A stretch of DNA of 64,000 bases from NCBI GenBank assembly GCA_017852395.1, contig JAFMLE010000001.1:84475-148474 (forward strand), given 5' to 3'. This document shows positions 35,506 to 43,475 of the stretch, piece after piece (positions within the stretch are counted from its first letter, which is position 1; each line of letters begins with the position of its first letter). Origin of the DNA: Flavobacteriaceae bacterium (lineage in GTDB: Bacteria > Bacteroidota > Bacteroidia > Flavobacteriales > Flavobacteriaceae). The position numbers and the translations under genes are program-made. The notes beneath the pieces were generated by a model. That model saw nothing but the letters and a program-made list of their open reading frames with translations. It was not told the DNA's origin and did not search any database.

Positions 35506-37413
35506 ATGTCCATTCATTCACTTGTTTACGATACCCCTGGAAAATTTCAAGAAACACGTTTCGAAAAAATCCACAACCTCACCTTTAGTTCTTCATCAGA
35601 AGCTTCCAAAATGGTGGCTGCAGAAATTGCTTCGGGGATTCGAAATTGTATCGACCGCCCCTATGTATTGGGATTAGCAACCGGATCATCTCCGATAGGC
35701 GTCTACCAAGAATTGGTACGACTTCATCGCGAGGAGGGATTGAGTTTTAAAAACGTGGTGACATTTAACCTAGACGAATATTATCCGATCGACGCCAAAG
35801 ACATCCGGAGCTACCACCATTTTATGCACATCCACTTGTTTGATCATATCGATATCCCTGCCGAGCAGATTCACATACCAAAGGGCAACATACCGATGGA
35901 AAAAGTTCGGGCCTTTTGTACGGAGTACGAAGAAACAATTAACGCCTATGGCGGATTGGATTTTCAATTGCTTGGTATTGGCAGGACAGCTCATATTGGG
36001 TTCAACGAACCCGGATCACATCAAAATTCGGTCACCCGTCTCATTACTTTAGATGCCATTACCCGATCCGATGCAGCAAATGATTTTAATGGGTTAGAAA
36101 ATGTTCCCAAAAAAGCCATAACCATGGGGGTGTCCAGTATCATGAAAGCCAAGCGTATTGTATTATTAGCTTGGGGACATAAAAAAGCACAAACGGTGGC
36201 ACGTACTATTGAAGGTGAAGTTTCTAGCAAAGCGCCGGCCACATTTTTACAGCACCATAAAAATACTACCATCATACTCGATGAAGAAGCCAGTAGTGAG
36301 TTAAAACGGTTTAGAACACCTTGGTTGGTTCGCGATTGCGAGTGGACAGATGATCTACGCAAACAAGCCATTGTTTGGCTGTGTAAAAAAGTGAATAAGT
36401 CCATATTGATGCTTACCCAAAGAGATTATAACGAGTACGGCTTGTCGGATTTATTAGCCACCATGGGGTCCGCTTATGAACTCAACATCTGGATGTTCAA
36501 TCAAATCCAAAAAACCATCACAGGTTGGCCTGGAGGCAAACCCCATCACTCGGATGAAAACCGCCCCGAGCGCTCCACACCTGCGGTCAAAAGGAGTATT
36601 ATTTTTAGCCCCCATCCCGATGATGATGTTATTTCAATGGGAGGTACTTTTGCCCGGCTAATTGATCAGGGTCATGAAGTGCATGTCGCTTATCAGACCT
36701 CTGGAAATATTGCTGTTTCGGACGAAGATGCGTTGCGCTATGTCGAAGTTGCATTGCGCATGGAACCCGATTCTAAAAAGTTTCAGGCACTCAAATCAGA
36801 ATTATTAGACACCAACAAAGCACCCATAGATAGCGAACAATTGCGATTGGTCAAAGGGACCATCCGCCGCAGCGAGTGTTTGGGAGCAGGACGTTTTTTA
36901 AAATTGCCCGTAGAACAGCTTCATTTTTTGGACCTCCCGTTCTATGAAACGGGTACGGTAAGAAAAAATCCACCCTCTCAAAAAGATGTTGACATTACCC
37001 TAGCACTTTTTGAAAAAATTAAACCCCATCAAATCTTTGCTGCTGGTGATTTGGCCGATCCTCATGGTACACACCGTACTTGCTTGGATGTATTGTTTGA
37101 AGCGCTAAAGCAAGCCAAAGATGAGTCCTACATGAAAGATTGCTGGGTATGGCTCTACCGAGGGGCTTGGCAAGAATGGGGCATCCATGAAATTCACATG
37201 GCCGTACCGATGAGCCCAGACCAGGTATTGCAAAAGCGAAATGCAATTTTGTTTCACCAATCTCAAAAAGACAAAGTGATGTTTCAAGGAGAAGATCAGC
37301 GTGAGTTTTGGGTCCGTGCCGAAGAGCGCAACCGAGATACCGCAAAAATCTACAATGCCCTTGGAATGGCCGAATATCAAGCTATAGAGGCGTTTAGACG
37401 TTATTTTTATTAA
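35506..37413 (+). CDS. nagB: Glucosamine-6-phosphate deaminase fused to a LmbE/PIG-L domain
   Basis: A 635-residue two-domain protein. Residues about 20-300 are NagB, which converts glucosamine-6-phosphate to fructose-6-phosphate and ammonia; GLATGSSPIGVYQEL (substrate binding), TFNLDEYYPID and GIGRTAHIGFNEPGS (catalytic Asp/His region) are present. Residues about 365-600 form a LmbE/PIG-L-type deacetylase domain with the metal motif FSPHPDDDVISMGG and a distal DPHGTHRTC. The fusion, also known in other Bacteroidota, suggests that N-acetyl removal and deamination of amino sugars are joined in one polypeptide. Cytoplasmic; no signal peptide. Confidence 0.93.
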   Translation: MSIHSLVYDTPGKFQETRFEKIHNLTFSSSSEASKMVAAEIASGIRNCIDRPYVLGLATGSSPIGVYQELVRLHREEGLSFKNVVTFNLDEYYPIDAKDIRSYHHFMHIHLFDHIDIPAEQIHIPKGNIPMEKVRAFCTEYEETINAYGGLDFQLLGIGRTAHIGFNEPGSHQNSVTRLITLDAITRSDAANDFNGLENVPKKAITMGVSSIMKAKRIVLLAWGHKKAQTVARTIEGEVSSKAPATFLQHHKNTTIILDEEASSELKRFRTPWLVRDCEWTDDLRKQAIVWLCKKVNKSILMLTQRDYNEYGLSDLLATMGSAYELNIWMFNQIQKTITGWPGGKPHHSDENRPERSTPAVKRSIIFSPHPDDDVISMGGTFARLIDQGHEVHVAYQTSGNIAVSDEDALRYVEVALRMEPDSKKFQALKSELLDTNKAPIDSEQLRLVKGTIRRSECLGAGRFLKLPVEQLHFLDLPFYETGTVRKNPPSQKDVDITLALFEKIKPHQIFAAGDLADPHGTHRTCLDVLFEALKQAKDESYMKDCWVWLYRGAWQEWGIHEIHMAVPMSPDQVLQKRNAILFHQSQKDKVMFQGEDQREFWVRAEERNRDTAKIYNALGMAEYQAIEAFRRYFY

Positions 37414-37479
37414 TTAAAATTCTTTTTGATAAGGATTTTATACGAATGCTTGTCGTTGTAAAAGTCATATAAAGTTGCT

Positions 37480-38418
37480 ATGAGGATTTTGGTATTATTT
37501 TCTCTCATATTCTTCTGTTTCAACTGTTCTACCGAACCCAAAAGCAGCACCGTTGAACCTAAGGAGATCAGCACATTGGCACAATGGTTAGCAATTGATT
37601 TTAAGGACAGGCCCCCTCTGGAGGAAACCCCATTTGCAGATACACCACTATCAAAAGCCGAGGCAAACCGTGCCATGGAAGAACTCATAGACGATTATCA
37701 AAAGACATTTGATGCGTCCTATGGCAACCAATGGACAAGGCGGGTTTTGGAACTGGGCAATTTGCAAATGCCCTTTTATTATAAACGATTTGGCACTCCG
37801 CCATCAGATGGAAGCGCATTGTATATTTCGTTACATGGAGGAGGAGGTACTACTGCAGATGTAAATGATCAACAATACAACAATCAGAAAAATTTATACG
37901 ATCAGACCATGCTTGGTCTAGAAGGGATTATTGAGCAATTTGAACCTCAAAATATGGTTACCTATTTTGAAAACCAATTGATTATTGCCGAGGTCCATGC
38001 ACGTGCTGGAAATACAACCCAAGCCTTGACGGCCTTGAATCAGGTGCGTACATGGCTCAATAATGGGGGGCAACTTAATGCTAATTTTTCTGGAGAAACC
38101 TACCTGTATGCTCCTTTTATAGCAGCTGATTTTGAAAACGGAGGCATCGAAAACCAAGACAATATTTCGGCTCAAAAAGCCCTTTTAAGAGAAATCATAG
38201 AAGAGCGCTACGTATCGGGTTTTGGTATGCACATTTCGTTTAATGATGCGCGCAGACTACGCAAAGCCGACTCGGATATTTCGGTGCCTTTTGTAATGAA
38301 AAACAATTCGAGTACACAACGTGCCGAACGTTTGCCCTATGCTTATGATGAGTTGAATTCAAATGAAAATGCTCCCGAGGATCCAGGTATTTTTCAAAAA
38401 ACACCGGTCAATCAATAA
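37480..38418 (+). CDS. Chimeric ORF: hydrolase-like lipoprotein N-terminus joined to SusD C-terminus
   Basis: The 312-residue ORF is two unrelated pieces in one frame. Residues 1 to about 140 have a lipoprotein-like signal (LIFFCFNCS) and then resemble the start of an alpha/beta-hydrolase family, up to LYISLHGGGG and NDQQYNNQKNLY; the catalytic serine region that should follow is absent. From about residue 150, NMVTYFENQLIIAEVHARAG, LLREIIEERYVSGFG, FNDARRLRK and a terminal ELNSNENAPEDPGIFQKTPVN are the C-terminal third of a SusD/RagB nutrient-binding lipoprotein; the SusD N-terminus and partner SusC are missing. This looks like a deletion scar of a larger cluster and is probably non-functional, though the frame is open. 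A terminator follows. Confidence 0.75.
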   Translation: MRILVLFSLIFFCFNCSTEPKSSTVEPKEISTLAQWLAIDFKDRPPLEETPFADTPLSKAEANRAMEELIDDYQKTFDASYGNQWTRRVLELGNLQMPFYYKRFGTPPSDGSALYISLHGGGGTTADVNDQQYNNQKNLYDQTMLGLEGIIEQFEPQNMVTYFENQLIIAEVHARAGNTTQALTALNQVRTWLNNGGQLNANFSGETYLYAPFIAADFENGGIENQDNISAQKALLREIIEERYVSGFGMHISFNDARRLRKADSDISVPFVMKNNSSTQRAERLPYAYDELNSNENAPEDPGIFQKTPVNQ

Positions 38419-38437
38419 GGTATTTAGTTTGCTACTC

Positions 38438-38462
38438 AAAAGGGGGCGCTGCCCCCTTTTTT
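38438..38462 (+). terminator. Intrinsic terminator after the chimeric SusD ORF
   Basis: AAAAGGGGGC-GCT-GCCCCCTTTT followed by more Ts: a 10-bp, GC-rich stem 20 nt after the stop codon. A real SusD-type transcript end may have been retained. Confidence 0.9.
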
Positions 38463-38533
38463 ATCTAAAGAACCAAAAGGTTATTTGGAAGCTCTTCGAA
38501 GATTCATTAGCTTCGGTGTACTATTTGTATTTG

Positions 38534-38803
38534 ATGGATTTTAAAAAACTACAGTTGCCCCTTTTGTTTTGCTTGACCTTAGGTTTGGCACCCTACACCC
38601 CCGAGCCACATATATTAGGAAAGGTTCGTTGGTTGCTCGGAGGCGCCAACGGTATGCAAGCTCTTGACTGGTTTGATCTTCTCATGCACGGCTTCCCTTG
38701 GCTCTATCTTTTATACGTTATTACTAAGGGTGTAAAACCCAATAAAACACTGACTTTTTTGTGCTTTTTTCTTTTTGGTTGCTGCCTTTGGGTCAATTTA
38801 TGA
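38534..38803 (+). CDS. Small membrane protein of unknown function
   Basis: The ORF track begins at 38363 inside the previous gene; the ATG at 38534 gives an 89-residue protein (MDFKKLQLPLL...) with two or three hydrophobic helices and the segment LLGGANGMQALDWFDLLMHGFPWLYLL. I recall similar GGA-G-M-DWFD-HG patterns in small Bacteroidota membrane proteins of unknown role, but do not know a name. It lies after the terminator and before the convergent ATPase gene. Confidence 0.55.
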   Translation: MDFKKLQLPLLFCLTLGLAPYTPEPHILGKVRWLLGGANGMQALDWFDLLMHGFPWLYLLYVITKGVKPNKTLTFLCFFLFGCCLWVNL

Positions 38804-38850
38804 TCTAATAATACCATAAAAACGTATCTTAGAGAGATAAACTACGAATT

Positions 38851-38934
38851 ATGGGAGTCGGAATTCTCTTTTTTGCATCACTTTTTTTGTGCTTAGGCAT
38901 AGGTCTGTTCATAGAAATTATCGAACGTCTCTAG
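38851..38934 (+). CDS. Possible 27-residue single-helix peptide
   Basis: An ORF too short for the track starts at ATG 38851 and encodes MGVGILFFASLFLCLGIGLF plus a short IEIIERL tail: one hydrophobic helix. It ends 2 bp before the stop of the convergent ATPase gene. The composition fits a small membrane protein, but a chance ORF cannot be excluded. Confidence 0.3.
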   Translation: MGVGILFFASLFLCLGIGLFIEIIERL

Positions 38935-38936
38935 AC

Positions 38937-40400
38937 TTATAATTTATTGATAAAACTGCCCAGGGAATCTTTGAATTGGAATCCCGCCTCGGTTCGGTAT
39001 TTGTTGAGTTTTTGATGTGATTCGAGCCCCCAAAGGAGAAATTCTTTGAAAAACCACCGATCCTCGGTGTTCAGTTGCGGTTGAAATTTGGTCACAAGGT
39101 CCTCCAATGGCACAATCGCATCAAGTTGTTTTTGATAGGCAGCATCCGTTTGACGATCTTCTAAAAACAATTCATTGTCACTAAAAAACCACTGCAGCAA
39201 TTCATCATAAGGGCTTTTGCTATTGGGTTTTTCCAATTTTTCGATTTTTGGGAAATAGTCTGCAAACAGACTTTTGACCGCTTGATTGATGAGGTGCATA
39301 CCAATTTGATCTGCACCTTCTTGCTCTCCTTCATAGACCAGTTCAATTTTCCCATTGATGGCAGGAATCACCCCAAAAAAATCGGCCATTCTAACCGAGG
39401 TATTGTCCGAGCCGTTGGCCAGCATTCGATGTTGTGCAGTACTGATAAGGTTTTCAAAAGCCGTAATGCTCATTCGGGCGCTGACTCCACTTTTGGCATC
39501 TACAAATTCGCTTTTTCGGGCCTCAAAGCCTATTTGTTCAATAATTTCTTTGGCCAATTCGGGAACGTGTATCTGTTTTTTTTGGGCATCGGTAAGTTGT
39601 ACCTCTTGGGAGGTGATCGCCTTAGAAATCTGTCGATTGTTGGGGTAGTGGGTCAAAATCTGAGAACCAATTCGGTCTTTGAGAGGGGTTACGATACTGC
39701 CCCGGTTGGTATAATCTTCTGGGTTGGCAGTAAATATAAATTGTAATTCAAGGGGCATGCGAAGTTTGAACCCTCTTATTTGAATTTCTTTTTCTTGCAA
39801 AATCGAAAAAAGTGCCACCTGAATTCGGGCTTGCAAATCCGGCAATTCGTTGAGTACAAAAATACAGCGATGGGCCCTGGGGATCATTCCAAAATGAATC
39901 ACACGCTCATCGGCATATGACAACTTGAGACTGGCCGCTTTGATGGGGTCAATATCCCCGATAAGATCGGCTACAGTAACGTCGGGCGTTGCCAATTTTT
40001 CAAAAAAACGATCGTTGCGGTGCAGCCAATCGATTGGGGTGTCATCGCCTTTTTCTTCTATAATATTTTTGGCATAAAGCGAAATGGGCAGCATGGGGTC
40101 ATCATTGATTTCTGAACCTGCAACTACGGGTGTCCACTCATCGAGTAGTGCTACCATAAGGCGGGCAATTCGGGTTTTTGCTTGACCACGTAGACCCAAT
40201 AAATTGATGTTATGCCCCGATAAAATTGCACGTTCTACTGCTGGGATAACGGTGTTTTCATAACCAATAATCCCATCAAAGTTTTTTTTGCCAGCGCGGA
40301 GGTTGGTCATGAGATTGTTGGCCAATTCGTGCTGAACCGTTGTGCTTCTGTATCCCGAAGCTTTGAGCTCTTGTAGGGTTTTTATAGTGGGTTTTTTCAT
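38937..40400 (-). CDS. MoxR/ChlI-like AAA+ ATPase
   Basis: A 487-residue AAA+ protein similar to the magnesium chelatase I subunit. Walker A is GLRGQAKTRIAR near residue 75. The Walker B position reads IFVLNELPDLQ, with Asn in place of the first Asp, and the next acidic residue kept. Sensor and arginine-finger regions FTANPEDYTNRG and PLKDRIGSQI follow. The C-terminal 180 residues are family-specific. The VWA protein gene is 5 bp upstream on the same strand, the usual MoxR-VWA chaperone pair that remodels or inserts metals into client proteins; the client is unknown. No Mg-chelatase H subunit is near, so this is not chlorophyll synthesis. Confidence 0.88.
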   Translation of the reverse strand: MKKPTIKTLQELKASGYRSTTVQHELANNLMTNLRAGKKNFDGIIGYENTVIPAVERAILSGHNINLLGLRGQAKTRIARLMVALLDEWTPVVAGSEINDDPMLPISLYAKNIIEEKGDDTPIDWLHRNDRFFEKLATPDVTVADLIGDIDPIKAASLKLSYADERVIHFGMIPRAHRCIFVLNELPDLQARIQVALFSILQEKEIQIRGFKLRMPLELQFIFTANPEDYTNRGSIVTPLKDRIGSQILTHYPNNRQISKAITSQEVQLTDAQKKQIHVPELAKEIIEQIGFEARKSEFVDAKSGVSARMSITAFENLISTAQHRMLANGSDNTSVRMADFFGVIPAINGKIELVYEGEQEGADQIGMHLINQAVKSLFADYFPKIEKLEKPNSKSPYDELLQWFFSDNELFLEDRQTDAAYQKQLDAIVPLEDLVTKFQPQLNTEDRWFFKEFLLWGLESHQKLNKYRTEAGFQFKDSLGSFINKL

Positions 40401-40405
40401 AACAA

Positions 40406-41551
40406 TTAGTTCATTTTTTTTCTTCTATTGCTTTCATAGTCTTCAAAAATCATATCTCCAAGGCCATTGAGTCCTGTGTAGAAAGCTTTTCCCTTGTTGT
40501 GGGCTGTAAATTCTTGTACAAAATGTTTGAGATAGGGGTCACTGGCAATCATAAAGGTGGTTATTGGGATCTGAAGTTTTCTTGCTTGGCGGGCCATCAG
40601 ATAACATTTGTTGACAATTTTTGGGTCTAAGCCCACACTGTTTTTGTAGTAGGAGCCATCGGGCATTTGCAAACAACTAGGCTTGCCATCGGTGATCATA
40701 AAAATTTGTTTGTTGGTGTTTTTTTTTCGTCGTAGCAAGTCCATGGCCAAATTGAGGCCGGCCACGGTATTGGTGTGGTATGGCCCCACTTGGAGATAAG
40801 GCAGTTCTTTGATGGATATCGGTCGGGCATCATTTCCAAAAACCAAAATGTCTAGGGTGTCTTTGGGATACCGAGTGGTGATCATTTCTGCCAACGCCAT
40901 GGCTACTTTTTTAGCAGGGGTGATACGATCCTCGCCGTACAAAATCATACTGTGGCTTATGTCAATCATCAAAACGGTACTCATTTGGGCTTTGTAGTGT
41001 GTCTCTGACACCACTAAATCGTCTTGACGAAGCTGAAATTCATCAATACCCCCGTGTATTTGAGCATTTTTTATGCTTTCGGTCAGCACTATTTTTTCGA
41101 GTCCGTCGCCAAACTGAAAGGGACGCTGGTCTCCCGACGCTTCTTGGCTAGATCCGCTATATTTGGTTCGGTGATTGCCTGTTTTTGATTTTCTGAGTTT
41201 TCCAAAAATCTGTTTTAGTGCATGTTCGCGTAAAAATTTTTCAGTCTTTGGCGTGATCGTAAAACTAGGATCATTGCCGTCCGGCCGAATTTCTTGACGC
41301 ACATAACTCTTTTTTAATAGATCGTCAATAAAATCATCTATTGTATAGTCGGCATCGGTCAGTTCATATTCTTTGTCAAGCGCTCGAAGCCAATCAATAG
41401 CTTCATCAAAATCTCCAGAGGTGTGAATAATCAGTTCTTTGAAAATCTCGAATAAGCGCTCAAAAGGCGAAAGCACTTTGGGATCGTGTTTGGTAAATCG
41501 CCAACCGACACGCAATTTGGTACCCTCAAATTCGGAAGATTTGTTTTTCAT
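40406..41551 (-). CDS. VWA-domain protein paired with the MoxR-like ATPase
   Basis: A 381-residue protein with a von Willebrand factor A domain in the C-terminal half (about 190-370). The MIDAS metal site is intact: DISHS near residue 196, a Thr in the central loop, and MITDGKPSC near 290. The N-terminal half is helical and charged, with a low-complexity link (KSKTGNHRTKYSGSSQEA). It is the first gene of the two-gene unit and should act as the substrate-recruiting partner of the ATPase, as in ChlD- or CoxE-like systems. Confidence 0.85.
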   Translation of the reverse strand: MKNKSSEFEGTKLRVGWRFTKHDPKVLSPFERLFEIFKELIIHTSGDFDEAIDWLRALDKEYELTDADYTIDDFIDDLLKKSYVRQEIRPDGNDPSFTITPKTEKFLREHALKQIFGKLRKSKTGNHRTKYSGSSQEASGDQRPFQFGDGLEKIVLTESIKNAQIHGGIDEFQLRQDDLVVSETHYKAQMSTVLMIDISHSMILYGEDRITPAKKVAMALAEMITTRYPKDTLDILVFGNDARPISIKELPYLQVGPYHTNTVAGLNLAMDLLRRKKNTNKQIFMITDGKPSCLQMPDGSYYKNSVGLDPKIVNKCYLMARQARKLQIPITTFMIASDPYLKHFVQEFTAHNKGKAFYTGLNGLGDMIFEDYESNRRKKMN

Positions 41552-41561
41552 AGCCTTGTCT

Positions 41562-41569
41562 CAAATATA
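41562..41569 (-). promoter_or_regulatory. Candidate -7 box of the VWA-ATPase unit
   Basis: TATATTTG on the minus strand, a full TAnnTTTG match, 10 nt before the ATG; TTTTTG lies 3 nt farther upstream, and a -33 TTG is 16 bp upstream. Confidence 0.5.
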
Positions 41570-41660
41570 AACAAAAAGTGCATCGCAAGAAAGTCTTAGA
41601 AGGCAACCAGGCTTTCCGAAGAGATGTTTGTAACTATTAGGTGATTTCATAAATAATTTT

Positions 41661-41668
41661 TACTTTTG
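41661..41668 (+). promoter_or_regulatory. Candidate -7 box of the rimP-nusA-infB operon
   Basis: TACTTTTG, a full TAnnTTTG match, 57 nt before the rimP ATG. The -33 region is not clear. Confidence 0.45.
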
Positions 41669-41692
41669 CCCTGTTTTCTGATAAAAAAGTTT

Positions 41693-41723
41693 AGAGGCGA
41701 CTAACAGGTCCCTCTTTTTTTTA
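41693..41723 (+). promoter_or_regulatory. Possible attenuator hairpin in the rimP leader
   Basis: AGAGG and CCTCT can pair across a 13-base loop, and a run of Ts follows, just before the ATG at 41726. The 5-bp stem is weak; it could act as a leader terminator or as a block on ribosome loading. Support is modest. Confidence 0.3.
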
Positions 41724-41725
41724 CT

Positions 41726-42193
41726 ATGAATTTAAAGTCAAAGGTCGAACAATTGTTAAACGCAGCTCTGGAGGCTCATCCGGCACTCTTTCTTATTGAT
41801 TTTAGGGTAGGTGCCGATAATGCCATCAAAGTTGTGTTGGATGGAGATCAAGGCGTGACCCTCAAAGATTGTGTATCTGTAAGCCGTATGATCGAGCACA
41901 ACTTGGATCGTGAAGCCGAAGACTTTTCTTTGGAGGTTACCTCCGTTGGTGTTAGCGCCCCTTTGGCGTTGCCCCGACAATATGTAAAAAATATTGGAAG
42001 AACACTTGAGGTAACGACTGCTGCTGGAGAATTGTTAACCGGTTCTTTAGTAGAAGCAAATGATCAGACCTTTGAATTGACATGGAAAACCCGTGAACCC
42101 AAGCCTGTTGGTAAGGGTAAAACAACCGTAATCAAAAATAAAACCCTGCCGTATGACGAAGTGCAATCGGCAAAAGTAATTGTACAATTTTAA
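41726..42193 (+). CDS. rimP: Ribosome maturation factor RimP
   Basis: RimP assists 30S subunit maturation. The 155-residue protein has the N-terminal alpha/beta domain (FLIDFRVGADNAIKVVLDGDQGVTL), DCVSVSRMIEHNLD and EDFSLEVTSVGVSAPL, the conserved L-E-V-S-S-P-G type segment here reading LEVTSVGVS, and an SH3-like C-terminal domain (YVKNIGRTLEVTTAAGELLTGSL). It leads the rimP-nusA-infB operon; nusA starts 9 bp later. Position and length settle the identity. Confidence 0.94.
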   Translation: MNLKSKVEQLLNAALEAHPALFLIDFRVGADNAIKVVLDGDQGVTLKDCVSVSRMIEHNLDREAEDFSLEVTSVGVSAPLALPRQYVKNIGRTLEVTTAAGELLTGSLVEANDQTFELTWKTREPKPVGKGKTTVIKNKTLPYDEVQSAKVIVQF

Positions 42194-42202
42194 TCCTTTA
42201 GC

Positions 42203-43441
42203 ATGGAGAATTTAGCATTAATTGAGTCCTTTTCAGAGTTTAAAGATGAAAAACTAATCGACCGCGTCACCCTTATGGTGATTTTAGAAGAGGTCTTTAG
42301 AAACACCTTAAAACGCAAGTTTGGCTCCGATGAAAACTTTGACATCATTATCAATCCCGACAAAGGAGATTTAGAAATTTGGCGCAACCGTATCGTCGTA
42401 GAAAACGGCGCGGTCGAAGACCCTAACCAAGAGATTGAGTTGGATGAAGCCAAAAAAATCGAACCTGATTTTGAAGTGGGAGAAGATGTTTCGGAGGAAG
42501 TAAAAATTGCAGCACTCGGGCGTCGCGCAATTATGAGCCTTCGGCAAAATTTGGTTGCAAAAATATTTGAACACGACAGCACCAATATCTTCAACCAATT
42601 TAAAGATCGCGTTGGTGAAATATACACAGCCGAGGTACATCATGTTAGAAATCGCGAAGTCATCTTGCTCGATGATGAAGGTAACGAAATTATATTGCCC
42701 AAAGACCGCCAAATACCTAATGATTTCTTTAGAAAAGGAGACAATGTACGTGGGGTAATCGATGCGGTAGAAATGCGTGGCAACAAACCGAGAATTATAC
42801 TTTCTAGAACCTCTCCTGTTTTCTTAGAAAAACTATTCGAACAAGAGATCCCCGAAGTTTTTGATGGGCTAATTACGATCAAAAAAGCCGTTCGTATTCC
42901 TGGAGAAAAAGCCAAAGTAGCCGTAGATTCTTATGATGATCGTATCGATCCAGTAGGCGCTTGTGTAGGGATGAAAGGATCTCGAATTCATGGTATCGTC
43001 CGAGAACTTGGCAACGAAAACATCGATGTAATAAACTACACCAACAACTTGCAGTTATTCATATCAAGAGCCCTAAGCCCTGCAAAAGTCAACTCCCTCA
43101 AAATCGATGAAGAAGAAAAGCGCGTTCAAGTATTTTTGAACCCCGAAGAAGTCTCCAAAGCGATTGGAAGAGGAGGGCACAACATCCGACTGGCAGGCAA
43201 GCTAACCGGTTTTGAAATTGATGTATATAGAGAAGGTATGGAAGAGGATGTAGAATTATCAGAATTCTCGGACGAAATCGATGCATGGGTGATTGAAGAG
43301 TTCCAAAAAGTAGGACTCGATACCGCCAAAAGTATTTTAGAGCTCGATGCAACAGACCTTATAAAAAGAACCGACCTCGAAGAAGAAACCATCAAAGATG
43401 TAATCAAAATCCTCAGAGAGGAGTTTGATGATGAAGCTTAA
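42203..43441 (+). CDS. nusA: Transcription termination/antitermination factor NusA
   Basis: NusA binds RNA polymerase and controls pausing, termination and antitermination. The 412-residue protein has the N-terminal RNAP-binding domain (about 1-130), an S1 domain (about 135-200, GEIYTAEVHHVRNREVILLD), KH1 and KH2 (about 230-350, with GACVGMKGSRIHGIVRELGNE and VSKAIGRGGHNIRLAGKLTG). The end has only a short helical repeat, not the two acidic AR repeats of E. coli. The C-terminal coding region holds a candidate infB promoter. Confidence 0.96.
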   Translation: MENLALIESFSEFKDEKLIDRVTLMVILEEVFRNTLKRKFGSDENFDIIINPDKGDLEIWRNRIVVENGAVEDPNQEIELDEAKKIEPDFEVGEDVSEEVKIAALGRRAIMSLRQNLVAKIFEHDSTNIFNQFKDRVGEIYTAEVHHVRNREVILLDDEGNEIILPKDRQIPNDFFRKGDNVRGVIDAVEMRGNKPRIILSRTSPVFLEKLFEQEIPEVFDGLITIKKAVRIPGEKAKVAVDSYDDRIDPVGACVGMKGSRIHGIVRELGNENIDVINYTNNLQLFISRALSPAKVNSLKIDEEEKRVQVFLNPEEVSKAIGRGGHNIRLAGKLTGFEIDVYREGMEEDVELSEFSDEIDAWVIEEFQKVGLDTAKSILELDATDLIKRTDLEEETIKDVIKILREEFDDEA

Positions 43442-43456
43442 TATTTGCTAAATTTG
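43424..43456 (+). promoter_or_regulatory. Candidate internal promoter for infB
   Basis: TTTG (43424-43427, inside the nusA end), a 21-bp spacer, and TAAATTTG (43449-43456) match the Bacteroidota consensus. The -7 box ends 19 nt before the infB ATG. Confidence 0.55.
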
Positions 43457-43475
43457 AACCAACACCAACCCGTAT

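Noticed and set aside
38937-41551. Magnesium chelatase for chlorophyll synthesis
   Set aside because: The ATPase-VWA pair resembles ChlI/ChlD, but no ChlH or other chlorophyll gene is present; MoxR-VWA is the better fit.
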